Below, piece after piece: positions 16,543 to 25,409 of a DNA stretch of 45,831 nt. Positions within the stretch are counted from its first letter, which is position 1. Every line of letters begins with the position of its first letter. The notes below the pieces were generated by a model. That model made no database searches and was not told the origin of the DNA. It saw only the letters and a program-made list of their open reading frames with translations. Location of the stretch: the NCBI GenBank assembly GCA_015655585.1, contig JAATEV010000112.1, forward strand, positions 1 to 45,831, in the 5' to 3' direction. The position numbers and the translations under genes are program-made. Source of the stretch: Terriglobales bacterium (GTDB lineage Bacteria > Acidobacteriota > Terriglobia > Terriglobales > Acidobacteriaceae).

Positions 16543-18446
16543 GCGGGGCTATGGAGTGGGCTCTGGACTATTTGTTGAACTCGGTGTGGCAAATACCTGT
16601 GCTGGCTGTGTGTACTTGGGGATTGGTGAAGCTGACGGAGCGGGCGGGAGTTCGGTTGCAGGCTCGGTTGTGGGTGGGGTGCCTGTTGCTGGGGGTTTTG
16701 CTGCCTGCTGTGCCTAGATTGAAGATGCCGGAGTTTTCGCCGCGGCGGACGGAGGTGGTTGGCGTGAAGGCCGCTCGGCCTGCGGCTTCGCGCACGATTG
16801 CAGGGGCGGCGGACCGGATTGCGGGCTATACGGATGGGATCGCGCTGCCGATGAAGACGGGCTGGCTGGGACGGCTGCTGCTGGGGATGTATGGAGCGTC
16901 TCTGTTGCTGGGTGGGGTGAGGTTGTTGCGGGAGTTGGGAAAGACGCGGACGGTGGTGCTCCGCTCGCATCCAATGGAGCTTCCGCGGGGGATTGAGGCG
17001 GAGTTGCTGCGGTTGGAGAGGAGCTTCGATGTGGGGCCGGTAGAGGTGCGAGGTAGCGCCGAGTTGCACAGTCCGGCTACGGTGAGCTGGCCGCTCCCGA
17101 TGTTGTTGCTGCCGGAGAGCTTTGCCATGTTGCAGGAAGAAGATGCAGCGGCGGCGCTGGGGCATGAGCTGGCGCATGTGAAGCGGCGAGACTTTGCGGG
17201 GACTCTTGTGCTGGAGATGGTTTTGCTTGTGGTTTTCTATCATCCGGTGATGCGGTGGGTGAAGCGGCGGGTAGCGGAGTCACGCGAGATGGTTTGCGAC
17301 GAGATGGCGGCTGCCGTGACGACGGGCCGGGCGGAGTATGCGTGGTCGCTGGTGAATCTGGCGGAGGGCTCGATGGTGGAGGATCGGGAGTTTCTGGTGG
17401 GGATTCTGGGGAAGGGGCCGCTGGAGATTCGGGTGGAGAGGCTCGTGGATACGAGAGTGTTGTGGTCCCGCCGATATCGGGTGCTGTCGGCAGTTGCTTG
17501 TATGGCGATGCTGGCTGGGGCTTCGGTGGGGGTTGTCTTGATAGCTCCGAAGAGTTTTGCGCAGATGGTGTCTTCTGCCGGGGCCTCGGAGGAGAAGCTG
17601 GAGTTCGATGTGGCTTCCATTCGGCAGAACAAATCCGGTGCGCCGCCTGCGGGAGATAAGCCGGGATCGAATGTTCCTCTTGGCCCCGGAGATGTTTATC
17701 GTCCGAGCGGCGGCATTTTAAGGGCGACGAACCTTCCGTTGCTTGCTTATATCGAATTTGCCTACAGGATGACGGATTATCAGGAGGAGTCGCTTCGTGC
17801 GAGTATGCCGGGCTGGGTGGTTACGGATCGGTTCAATATCGAAGCGCGAACGGAGAATCGTAGTGCTACGAAAGACCAGTTGCGCGGGATGATGCGTTCT
17901 TTGCTGGCGGAACGGTTCAAGCTGGCGGTTCACTACCAGACGCGGCAGGTGCCGGTCTTTGCGCTGGTGATGGCAAGGCCCGGTGCGATGGGCCCGAAGC
18001 TGCAATCGCATCCCGCAGGTGCGGCCGCCTGCTCGAATTACACTCCTCCTGCGAGGTCTCCCGATGGGACGCAGCCTTCGGACCAGTTGCAGGTGGTCAA
18101 AGGCGGTTTTCCTACTATCTGCGGAGGGATTCTTGGGCTGCCTGCGAGCGCTCAGGATCGCTATAGCTTTGGTGCAGCGAATCTTCCGATGGGCCGTATT
18201 GCGAGCTCGTTTTCGAGTTGGGGAAATCTGGGACGCCCGGTTGTGGATCGGACGGGATTGAATGGAAAGTACGACTTTGTTCTGGATTACACGCCGGAGC
18301 CGCGTCCTGCTTATGCTACGGAAGATTCGGGAGGGCCGACGTTTCAGGAGGCTTTGAAGGAGCAGCTTGGGCTGAAGCTGGAGGCGCAGAAGGGGCCGGT
18401 TGAGTTTCTGGTGGTCGATCATGTGGAGCGGCCCGGTGAGAATTAG
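16539..18446 (+). CDS. BlaR1-like M56 metalloprotease fused to a TIGR03435 domain
   Basis: 635 residues. The N-terminal part has several membrane segments (near residues 8-30, 40-60, 105-125). A cytosolic M56 zinc-protease region follows, with HELAHVKRRD at about residues 209-218 (HExxH) and a second family stretch ESREMVCDEMAA near 247. Another hydrophobic segment lies near 310-335 (YRVLSAVACMAMLAGASVGVVL). From about residue 352 to the end is a TIGR03435 domain, known from soil acidobacteria (LEFDVASIRQNK at its start, FNIEARTE, LAERFKLAVHYQTR, PVVDRTGLNGKYDF, FLVVDHVERP). The classical BlaR1 has a penicillin-binding sensor at this place, so the TIGR03435 part is probably the extracytoplasmic sensor here; its ligand is unknown. 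Coupled to the BlaI-type gene. Confidence 0.88.
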   Translation: MSGAMEWALDYLLNSVWQIPVLAVCTWGLVKLTERAGVRLQARLWVGCLLLGVLLPAVPRLKMPEFSPRRTEVVGVKAARPAASRTIAGAADRIAGYTDGIALPMKTGWLGRLLLGMYGASLLLGGVRLLRELGKTRTVVLRSHPMELPRGIEAELLRLERSFDVGPVEVRGSAELHSPATVSWPLPMLLLPESFAMLQEEDAAAALGHELAHVKRRDFAGTLVLEMVLLVVFYHPVMRWVKRRVAESREMVCDEMAAAVTTGRAEYAWSLVNLAEGSMVEDREFLVGILGKGPLEIRVERLVDTRVLWSRRYRVLSAVACMAMLAGASVGVVLIAPKSFAQMVSSAGASEEKLEFDVASIRQNKSGAPPAGDKPGSNVPLGPGDVYRPSGGILRATNLPLLAYIEFAYRMTDYQEESLRASMPGWVVTDRFNIEARTENRSATKDQLRGMMRSLLAERFKLAVHYQTRQVPVFALVMARPGAMGPKLQSHPAGAAACSNYTPPARSPDGTQPSDQLQVVKGGFPTICGGILGLPASAQDRYSFGAANLPMGRIASSFSSWGNLGRPVVDRTGLNGKYDFVLDYTPEPRPAYATEDSGGPTFQEALKEQLGLKLEAQKGPVEFLVVDHVERPGEN

Positions 18447-18641
18447 CGATGGGACGTGGCTGGCTTAGATGTTTGTGGTGGGGTGGGGAAGATAACGGCA
18501 ACAGGAAATTGCGGGGCCTCCGCTGTGTAGTTTCGCAGCTTCGGTTGAGGTGCTTGTGTTTTGGTGGGTGCAAGGAGGGATGCACCTTCGATTTCTTTTT
18601 GGGGGAAGGGGGTGGGAGGGTTATGGTCTTCGGTAGAGGAC

Positions 18642-19758
18642 ATGGTGATACGAACTGTTTCGGCCCGGATGCCTGGACTGGATACGCTGCGCGCGCTCGC
18701 GATTCTGGTGGTGATGCTTTATCACCTGCAGGGGGCGCTGCCTGAGTGGATGGCGGGGGTGGGGCAGTATGGGTGGATGGGGGTGGACCTATTCTTTTGC
18801 CTGAGCGGGTATTTGATTGGGTCGCAGTTGCTGAAGCCGTATGGGCTTGGGGGTGTGCCTTCGCTGCGGGAGTTTTATCGGCGGCGGGTTTATCGGATTC
18901 TTCCGGCTTACCTGTTCGTGCTGATGCTGTATGTGGCGTGGCCGGGGTGGAGGGAGGCTCGGATGCTGCCTCCGCTGTGGAAGATGCTGACGTTTACGGC
19001 GAACCTGGGGTTCGATGTGAAGCGGCGGGCGTTCTCGCATGTGTGGTCGCTGTGCGTGGAGGAGCATTTTTATCTGGCTCTGCCGGTTCTGGTGATGGGG
19101 ATGATGCGGCGCCCTTCGGTGAAGAAGACGGTGGGTCTGATTGTTGCGGTGGTGGTGTTGGGGGCTCTGTATCGCGGGTATGAACTGCTGCCTGTGCTGG
19201 CTCCGTTTGGCTGGACGGCGGGGCGGGAGGCTCCGGCGTTCTTCTTTCGGACGCTCTACTATCCGACTTATACGCGGCTGGATGGGCTGGTGGAGTGGGA
19301 TGGCTCGGCGGGGGCATGTGAGTTTCTTTGGCGGAGCGGCTTTGGTGGGGGTGGTGGCGTGGATGTTTCGGGATGGGATGGGCGCGGAGACGAAGGCTGC
19401 GGCGTGGGGGATGGTGGTGGGGTTGCCGATGCTGGCAACGGGTCTTGGGCTGCTGGTGGCTTCGAGTGTGAGCCGGGATGGGTGGTTGAGCCGGTTTCGG
19501 GTGCCGGGTGCGCGGATGGTGGCGGTTCTGGCTTATAGCCTCTACCTGACGCATAAAGAGGTGGCGCATCTTTGCGGGACGTATCTGCCGGGGTGGACCG
19601 CGGGGAGAGACTGGCGGGCGGTGATGGTGTATGCGGTGGCTTGTGTAGGGGTGGCGGCGGCTTTGTATTTCGGGGTGGAGAGGCCGTTTATGGTGTTGCG
19701 GGAGCGGAGGGGATCGGAGCTGGTGGAGATGGAGATGCGGCGGGAGCCTGCGCTTTAG
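18642..19758 (+). pseudogene. Acyltransferase-3 (OafA/YrhL type) membrane protein, frameshifted
   Basis: Two frames together make one acyltransferase-3 protein of about 370 residues. The first (from ATG 18642) has LDTLRALAILVVMLYHLQG with the family's catalytic His, GWMGVDLFFCLSGYLIG, YRRRVYRILPAY and SHVWSLCVEEHFYLALP. It loses homology after TRLDGLV near 19285. The second frame continues from GMARRGHVSFFGG near 19300 to the stop at 19756-19758, including AYSLYLTHKEVAHL and YFGVERPF. The second frame is +1, so removing one base around 19280-19305 would restore a full protein. Such enzymes acylate sugars or lipids. A sequencing or assembly error, a true pseudogene and programmed shifting are all possible; no slippery heptamer is obvious. 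Confidence 0.75.
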
Positions 19759-19779
19759 GGGTAAGGTGTGGGATTGGAA

Positions 19780-20115
19780 GGAAGAGTAAGAACAAACAAC
19801 AGCGACGGCAATTAATCAGTCGCTTCGCCCTTCGGGCTACGCGACAGCCTTCGGCAGAGCGGTGTTGGGGCTTTCGCGGCGAGGCTTTGACGCCGGGCTG
19901 AAGCCCGGCTCTATCTCAAGAGCAAGAACAATTACAAACGCAGATTCCCTTCGGGAATGACAAACCAAAAAGCGGACAACAGCAACGACAACGGCAAAAC
20001 GAAATACAGGGGTCTCTCCACTCCGCTTCGCTCCGGTCGAGATGACGTGTTGATTGTGGTGTGGGAAAAGAGGAAAGGCAAAAACAACAGCAAAAGCGGT
20101 TCGCGTTTTGAACGG
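19780..20115 (+). repeat. Mosaic palindromic repeat cluster R2
   Basis: Lies between convergent genes. Modules: CAGTCGCTTCG with CCCTTCGGG, the perfect hairpin GCCGGGCTGAAGCCCGGC (near 19895), CTATCTCAAGAGCAA, the ATTCCC-TTC-GGGAAT hairpin (near 19945), RGCAAM arrays (near 19975-20000 and 20075-20095), and the box GGGGTCTCTCCACTCCGCTTCG ending in CCGGTCGAGATGACG (near 20010-20045). Same direction as the other clusters. The GTCGC-TTC-GCGAC module is degenerate here. Confidence 0.85.
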
Positions 20116-20190
20116 ATGCTCATCATCGCGACGATGAAGCTATCGCGAAGATGGGGCACCCGTTGTGTGGGTTGGGAAGAAGAGGAGCGG

Positions 20191-20802
20191 TTAGCTGCGG
20201 GGGGAGGGGGAGTTTTCTTGCTTGGGTTTTACGCCTGCGGTGGGGGTGATCCAGATGACGGTTACGAGGGCTATGAGGGAGAGGGCGGCGTAGGGGTGGT
20301 AGAAGGCCAGAGGGATCGAGGCCACGTAGCTTAGAAGCGAGAGCCAGTGTTTGTGCTGGACTACGGCGTCCTGGGATTGGAGCTTGTCGGCGAGGCGGAG
20401 GCGGCGGCCTATGGACAGGCGCAGCAGCATGAAGCCGAAGCCGGTGAGGACCATAGAGGCGGCGTAGAGGGCTACGGAGAAGGAGTCGATCTCCTTTTCG
20501 AGGACGTAGGAGGTGAAGAAGGGAAGAAGAGACAGGCAGAAGAGAAAGAAGAGGTTGGCGTAGAGGACGGTCTCGTCCACCTCTTCGGTGCGGTGGAGGA
20601 GGTGATGGTGGTTGACCCAGTAGATGGCGGTGAAAGCGAAGGAGATGGCGTAGACCACGAGGATGGGAACGACGGAGAGAAGACCGGCGAGGCCGTTCTG
20701 GTGAGGGACCTTGAGCTCAAGCACCATGATGGTGATGATGACGGCGATGACTCCGTCAGAGAAGGCTTCGAGGCGGGATGGGTTGGATACGTGATGGCGC
20801 AT
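20191..20802 (-). CDS. TMEM175-family potassium channel-like protein
   Basis: 203 residues with about six membrane segments. The signature RLEAFSDGVIAVIITIMVLE lies at residues 10-29 and contains the family's FSDG box, whose following residues form the pore gate in known bacterial TMEM175 channels. Further helices include LLSVVPILVVYAISFAFTAIYWVNHH, LFFLFCLSLLPFFTSYV and IPLAFYHPYAALSLIALVTV. Bacterial members are probably tetrameric potassium-permeable channels in the inner membrane. The start at 20802 was chosen because homology begins with residue 10; the frame extends upstream into repeat DNA, which is rejected. The ribosome-binding site is weak. It converges with the broken acyltransferase gene. 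Confidence 0.85.
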   Translation of the reverse strand: MRHHVSNPSRLEAFSDGVIAVIITIMVLELKVPHQNGLAGLLSVVPILVVYAISFAFTAIYWVNHHHLLHRTEEVDETVLYANLFFLFCLSLLPFFTSYVLEKEIDSFSVALYAASMVLTGFGFMLLRLSIGRRLRLADKLQSQDAVVQHKHWLSLLSYVASIPLAFYHPYAALSLIALVTVIWITPTAGVKPKQENSPSPRS

Positions 20803-20934
20803 GAGCTTTTGGAGAGAAGGATATATGGATTGGGGCGGATTTTTAAAGGCGTAACGGTGATCAGAGTGATTTTTAGAGACTGATAAAAGATGATTTTTAA
20901 GCGCTGATCGCGGATTTAAATATAAGAGAGGGTA

Positions 20935-21003
20935 TTTAAAGACAAAATACAGGGGTCTCTCCACTGCGGCGGCAAAAAGCGCCGCCTCCGGTCGAGATGA
21001 CGT
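20935..21003 (+). repeat. Mosaic repeat R3 (single module)
   Basis: One isolated copy of the GGGGTCTCTCCACT...GGTCGAGATGACG module, preceded by GACAAAATACA. It contains the hairpin GGCGGC-AAAAA-GCGCCGCC with one bulged base. Plus direction, between two minus-strand genes. Confidence 0.75.
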
Positions 21004-21035
21004 ATGTTTCGAGGTTCCTGGCGGGTGGTGGTGAT

Positions 21036-21350
21036 TTATTGCGGTTTTTGGGTGGGTGGTAGGTGGTTGGGGGTGAAGCTTTTTACTACTACCCCGGAGG
21101 TTTCGAAGTGGGTGACGCGGTGGTCGGTGGTGTGGCCCATGAAGACGGCTTTGCGGAGGAGGGTGATGAGAGGGCGGGCGTCCTGGTCGAAGAAACGGCT
21201 GAGGGTGGCGTCGTAGTCGACGATGAGGTTGTAGGAGACGCTGCATTTGGAGCAGAGAATGGGGTCTTCGAGGGTCCGGTGGAAGGCGGCATCGGGGAGT
21301 TTGCCGACGGGGTCGGTGCCGGAGCGGACGGCTGCGATGGTGAGAGACAT
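21036..21350 (-). CDS. Small hypothetical protein with a CxxC pair
   Basis: 104 residues, family not recognised. The sequence is soluble with no signal peptide. It has a CSKC pair at about residues 33-36, which could bind a metal or be a redox site, and a C-terminal tail rich in Pro/Thr. The ATG at 21350 has no clear ribosome-binding site. It lies between the TMEM175-like gene and divergent bamA. It could be a chance frame, but the upstream position relative to the TMEM175-like gene and the balanced amino-acid composition favour a real gene. Confidence 0.5.
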   Translation of the reverse strand: MSLTIAAVRSGTDPVGKLPDAAFHRTLEDPILCSKCSVSYNLIVDYDATLSRFFDQDARPLITLLRKAVFMGHTTDHRVTHFETSGVVVKSFTPNHLPPTQKPQ

Positions 21351-21636
21351 GCTGTTTGTAGGCTAACATCGCGATTTAGAGGCGAAGGGACGGAGAGAGG
21401 GATTAGAATCGGGGACATAGACGAAAACGGGGTCTGAGGGACGGAAGGAATTTTAAGGAACGTCTTTGCAGTCCGCGGCTCGTCCAAGAAGAAGAGCAAA
21501 CGCAGATTTTTGGTGTGGAAGATGTCTGGCGGCGGCGCAGGGACCACTGAGGGAACTCGCTAACGGCTGGCCACTCCCATATAATCAAAGCTTCGCGCAG
21601 TGTGCAGGCGAGTGTGATTTTTACAGCAGTGAGGGT
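21351..21636. other. Intergenic region upstream of bamA
   Basis: No gene recognised. A perfect TATAAT at 21580-21585 could be the bamA -10 box, though no good -35 lies 16-18 bases before it. A TAGAAT also occurs at about 21404-21409. In-frame codons from 21466 to 21636 are judged to be untranslated leader because the encoded residues do not look like BamA or a signal peptide. Confidence 0.35.
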
Positions 21637-24609
21637 GTGCGTATCTTTACCGTGAATCGAGAGAGCGGAAGCTCCCTGAAAAGTAAGACCAAGCCTGAGT
21701 GCACGCGCTCCAGCCGCTTTCGCATTGCTTATGCCGCGTTGCTGTTTGTCCTTGGCACTGTGGCGGCCGCACCGCTGACGGCCCAGGTGTCGCAGTCGAT
21801 TACGAACGGGGCTGCTCCGGCGCCGGGCGCGGACAGATTATGCGTTCCGCAGGTGATTAATAACCGGCGCATTCCGAAGGAGTCGGTGCTGGCGCGGCTG
21901 TATAGCCATGAGAATGACCCTTACGATCCGGCGATCGTGGAGCGGGACTTCAACTCACTGTGGAACACACAATACTTCGAGAACCTGCGAATTGAGCGGG
22001 TGGACACGCCGAAGTGCGTGCAGTTGGTGATCTATGTCCGCGAGAAACCGACGATTCAGGAGATTGTTTACAAGGGGCTGAACGCGGTTACGGTCTCGGA
22101 CGTGATGGAGCGGTTCAAGAAGGCGAAGGTTCCGCTTTCGGTGGAGAGCCAGTACGACGATACGAAGGCGCTGCGCGCGGTGGTGGTGTTGAAAGACCTG
22201 CTGGCGGAGCATGGGCACCAGTTCGCGACGATTACTCCGCAGGTGCGGGCGATTCCGCCGGCGAAGGTGGCGTTGACGTTCGTGGTGAAAGAAGGGCCGA
22301 CGGTGAAGGTCGGCAAGATTGCGTTCCAGGGCAACGATAACGTAAGCGACCGCACGCTGCGCAACTCGATGCGGAACCTGAAGCCGATCGGAATTCCGCA
22401 CTCGATTATTCTGGAGAACCTGCTCCCCCGGACGTTCGACGCGAGCAAGCTGGACGAGGACACGGAGCGGGTGCGGTGGGCATTTCAGGACCGCGGCTAC
22501 TTCAGAGCGCAGGTGGTGGACCCGATTACGCATGTGCGCGATGCGGGTGGGTTGAATCCGTTTACGCTGCGGCCTTCGAAGGGCAAGCGCATCGATATTC
22601 TGACGTCGGTGGAAGAAGGGGAACGGTATCGGCTGGGCGGGATTACGTTCACGGGGATCAAGTCGAACATCAACCCGAAGGCCTTGCGGACGTTGTTTGC
22701 CGAGAAAGATGGCGATTACTTCAATCGCACGCTGTTCAGCAAGGGGCTGGAGGAGCTGAGGAAGGCGTTTGGCGCGCAGGGATACATCGACTTTACGCCG
22801 CAACCGGTTCCGCGGTTTGACGAAGCGAAGAAGCTGATCTATCTGGATATCAATATTGAAGAGGGCAAGCAGTACTACGTGTCGAGGATTGAGTTCTCGG
22901 GGAACACGCTGACGCGCGACAAGGTGATCCGGCGTGAGCTGATGCTCGAAGAGGGACAGGTTTATAACAGCCGCCTGTGGGACCTCTCGTTGCAGCGCCT
23001 GAACCAGTTGAACTACTTCGAGACGCTGAAGTCGGAACAGGACTCGACGCAGCACCTGAACGCGGATGACGGTACGGTAGACCTGCTGCTGAAGCTGAAG
23101 GAGAAGGGCAAGAACTCAATCGGCCTGAACGGCGGCATCAGCGGACTGTCGGGCACGTTTATCGGGTTGAACTACGAGACCAACAACTTTCTTGGCCTGG
23201 GCGAGACGCTGTCGGTGTTGGCGAACGTCGGCGAGTTGCAGCGGAACATCAGCCTCGGATTTACGGAGCCGTATCTGCGGAACCGGCCGATCTCGTTGGG
23301 CGTGCAGGTGTTTGCCAGGAAGCTGGACTATAACCCGTCGAAGGCGTACTCGGCCTCGGGCGCGGTGGCGGGAAACCTGACGACGGCGCAGCAGTCGCTG
23401 CTGACGAACTACAACGAGTCTACGACGGGACTTTCGCTGGCGTTGCAGGAGCCGCTGCGGCATCTGTTCGCGAAGAGCGGCGTGACGCGCGTGGGCGTGT
23501 CGTACCAGCTCTCGCGCTCGACGGTGACGGCGTTCAACCAGAACACGACGAATATCTTCCAGTCTCTGGCGTTCCGTTCTGGCGTGCAGGGGCAGAACCA
23601 GTTGAACGGAATCATTACGTCGCTGATTACGCCGAGCTTCTCGTACTCGAGTCTGGATCGTGCGGTTGGACCGCACTCGGGCCGTGACCTGAACCTGCTG
23701 TTCCAGGTGGCTGGCGTGGGTGGCAATGTGCGGTATTACTCGCCGATTGCGAGCTATCGGCAGTTCTACCCGATGAAGGGCCTGAAGATTAATCGCGAAG
23801 GCCATAACGTTCTGGCGTACAGGGTGCAGTTCGCGCATGTGGCTGGGTATGCGGGCGAAGTTGCACCGCCGACGCACCGCATCTACAGCGGCGGCGAGGC
23901 GGACCTTCGCGGATTCGATATCCGTGCGGCTGGGCCGTATACGTTTATCCCGACCAGGGTGCAGTTCAACCTGACGAACCCTGATGGGTCTGTGGTTCCG
24001 CGCGACCCGACGAACCCGGCCCTGGGCAATGTTCAAATTCCGCTGCCGGTGTACCGCATGGCCGCGATTGGCGGCGATACGAGCTTGACGGCGAACCTCG
24101 AGTATCGGTTCCCGATTATCAGCCAGGTGACGTTCGCGTTCTTTACGGACTTCAACCTGACCTTCGACGCGAGGCCGGAGCAGTTGCGGCAGAGCGCACA
24201 GGGGCAGGCGATCCTAAATGGCGCATCGTATGGTTGCCCGACGGTTGTGAACGGCTCGTGCTTTGGCGGGCAGTCGGTGCAGTTCCCGCTGGTTCTGAAG
24301 ACGGTGCCGGGCACGAACTTTGTGCCGCGTATGACGAACGGCGCTTATCTACAGGTGATGCTGCCGATTGTGAACGCTCCGTTCATGATCTATTACGGGT
24401 ATAACCCGCTGCGTCTCTATCGGGACATCCCGCAGGAGCTGGCGGTTCCGAACTCGGGTCCGAATAACCTGAATACGTTCAAGAGCTACTTCCCGACGAC
24501 GGGCGCAGGGCAGTTCAGCTATGCGCAGGCGGTGCAGTTCTATGGCGCGGATTATATTCTGCGTGAGCCGCGTAAGACGTTCCGGTTTACGGTGTCTACG
24601 AACTTCTAA
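21637..24609 (+). CDS. bamA: Outer-membrane protein assembly factor BamA
   Basis: Central Omp85 protein of the BAM machine that inserts beta-barrels into the outer membrane. About 990 residues from the GTG at 21637, longer than the roughly 800 of enterobacterial BamA. A GTG at 21652 is an alternative; neither has an ideal ribosome site. A hydrophobic signal segment (YAALLFVLGTVAAAPLTAQ) is followed by POTRA-type repeats over about residues 70-430 (such as IQEIVYKGLNAVT, VKVGKIAFQGNDNVSDRTL, YYVSRIEFSGNTLTRDKVIRREL). The barrel covers the rest (GFTEPYLRNRPISLGVQVF, YSGGEADLRGFDIRAAGP). It ends in FRFTVSTNF, a C-terminal beta-signal with final Phe. It heads an outer-membrane biogenesis block with lptD, a DsbA-like and a SurA-like gene. 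Confidence 0.95.
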   Translation: MRIFTVNRESGSSLKSKTKPECTRSSRFRIAYAALLFVLGTVAAAPLTAQVSQSITNGAAPAPGADRLCVPQVINNRRIPKESVLARLYSHENDPYDPAIVERDFNSLWNTQYFENLRIERVDTPKCVQLVIYVREKPTIQEIVYKGLNAVTVSDVMERFKKAKVPLSVESQYDDTKALRAVVVLKDLLAEHGHQFATITPQVRAIPPAKVALTFVVKEGPTVKVGKIAFQGNDNVSDRTLRNSMRNLKPIGIPHSIILENLLPRTFDASKLDEDTERVRWAFQDRGYFRAQVVDPITHVRDAGGLNPFTLRPSKGKRIDILTSVEEGERYRLGGITFTGIKSNINPKALRTLFAEKDGDYFNRTLFSKGLEELRKAFGAQGYIDFTPQPVPRFDEAKKLIYLDINIEEGKQYYVSRIEFSGNTLTRDKVIRRELMLEEGQVYNSRLWDLSLQRLNQLNYFETLKSEQDSTQHLNADDGTVDLLLKLKEKGKNSIGLNGGISGLSGTFIGLNYETNNFLGLGETLSVLANVGELQRNISLGFTEPYLRNRPISLGVQVFARKLDYNPSKAYSASGAVAGNLTTAQQSLLTNYNESTTGLSLALQEPLRHLFAKSGVTRVGVSYQLSRSTVTAFNQNTTNIFQSLAFRSGVQGQNQLNGIITSLITPSFSYSSLDRAVGPHSGRDLNLLFQVAGVGGNVRYYSPIASYRQFYPMKGLKINREGHNVLAYRVQFAHVAGYAGEVAPPTHRIYSGGEADLRGFDIRAAGPYTFIPTRVQFNLTNPDGSVVPRDPTNPALGNVQIPLPVYRMAAIGGDTSLTANLEYRFPIISQVTFAFFTDFNLTFDARPEQLRQSAQGQAILNGASYGCPTVVNGSCFGGQSVQFPLVLKTVPGTNFVPRMTNGAYLQVMLPIVNAPFMIYYGYNPLRLYRDIPQELAVPNSGPNNLNTFKSYFPTTGAGQFSYAQAVQFYGADYILREPRKTFRFTVSTNF

Positions 24610-24627
24610 CTCTGGTTGGTTTTTCGG

Positions 24628-24660
24628 GAGGGCCCGCTTTGGCGGGTCCTCTTTGTTTTT
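24628..24660 (+). terminator. Intrinsic terminator of bamA
   Basis: Stem GAGGGCCCGC (24628-24637) and GCGGGTCCTC (24642-24651), ten pairs with one G-T, loop TTTG, then TTTGTTTTT. It starts 18 bases after the bamA stop. Confidence 0.92.
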
Positions 24661-24689
24661 GTGGGGGAGGAGGTGATTCTGGTCTCCTC

Positions 24690-25385
24690 GTCCTTCGGGA
24701 TTTAGCAGGGTGGTGGTGCCGCTTGCGCGGCGAGGTTTTGTTTGCCAAGCTTGCGCTTGGGTTTATCTCAGAATCAAGAACAACAGCAAAAGCAATAGAT
24801 CAGTCGCTTCTCCCCCTCGACTACGCTCGGGGCTTTGCTCCGGCCTTGCACCCCGGCGAACGAAAAGCTGTTCGCCGGGGACCCCGCAGTTTCGGCAGAG
24901 CGGTAGTCGCTTCGCGACGGTTTTTTGTGGCTGGGCTAAAGCTCGGCCCTATCTCAAAGGCAAGTGCAACGGCAAAGGCAACTACAAACGCAGATTCCCT
25001 TCGGGAATGACAAACAAAAAACAGACAACAGCAACAGCAAAAGCGAAATGCTGGGGGCTCTCCGCTATGGCAGCAAAAAGCGCCGCCTTCGGTCGAGATG
25101 ACGTTTGTTGTTGGTGGGTGGGATTGGGGGAAAGCAACAGCACAGGCAAGAACAGGCAACGACAACAGCAACGGCTTATGGGCTTTGTGACGGTATGGGT
25201 AGAGAAGCGGATTTCTCCGCTGCGCAGCGCAATGAGGCCGCGCTGCTTCGGTCGAAATGACGCAGGTTTGGGGGAAGGAGGGCAAGAACAAACAACGGCA
25301 AAAGCAACTGCAAACGCGGATTCCCTTCGGGAATGACAAACAACAAGCAGGCGACCGCAGTGGCAAGAACGACGGTAAAAGTCTG
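24690..25385 (+). repeat. Mosaic palindromic repeat cluster R4 (largest)
   Basis: Nearly 700 bases between convergent bamA and the RDD gene, filled with repeat modules and no gene. In order: RGCAAM array, CAGTCGCTTC box, GCGAAC/GTTCGC hairpin, GTCGC-TTC-GCGAC with six T (24906-24926), a GGGCTAAAGCTCGG hairpin, array, ATTCCC-TTC-GGGAAT hairpin (near 24995), array, GGGGGCTCTCCGCT...GGTCGAGATGACG box, array, AGAAGCGG/CCGCT hairpin, GCAGCGC/GCGCTGC hairpin ending TTCGGTCGAAATGACGC, another array and a second ATTCCC-TTC-GGGAAT hairpin (near 25325). The near-complete second half suggests repeated insertion or duplication. Confidence 0.88.
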
Positions 25386-25409
25386 GGCTTGTGGGCCGGA
25401 CGGTGGTGG

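Noticed and set aside
18567..18602. GGTGCA/TGCACC stem with a T-rich stretch after the M56 gene
   Set aside because: Only six pairs, no clean T run directly after the stem and 120 bases from the stop; too weak to list as a terminator.
20803..21369. N-terminal extension of the TMEM175-like protein
   Set aside because: It runs through repeat R3 and encodes low-complexity residues; family homology begins just after 20802.
24710..25366. Several frames of 120-210 codons in cluster R4, and similar ones in R1, R2 and R6
   Set aside because: They translate the repeat modules (recurring VIPEGNLRL and related strings) and have no ribosome sites or domains.
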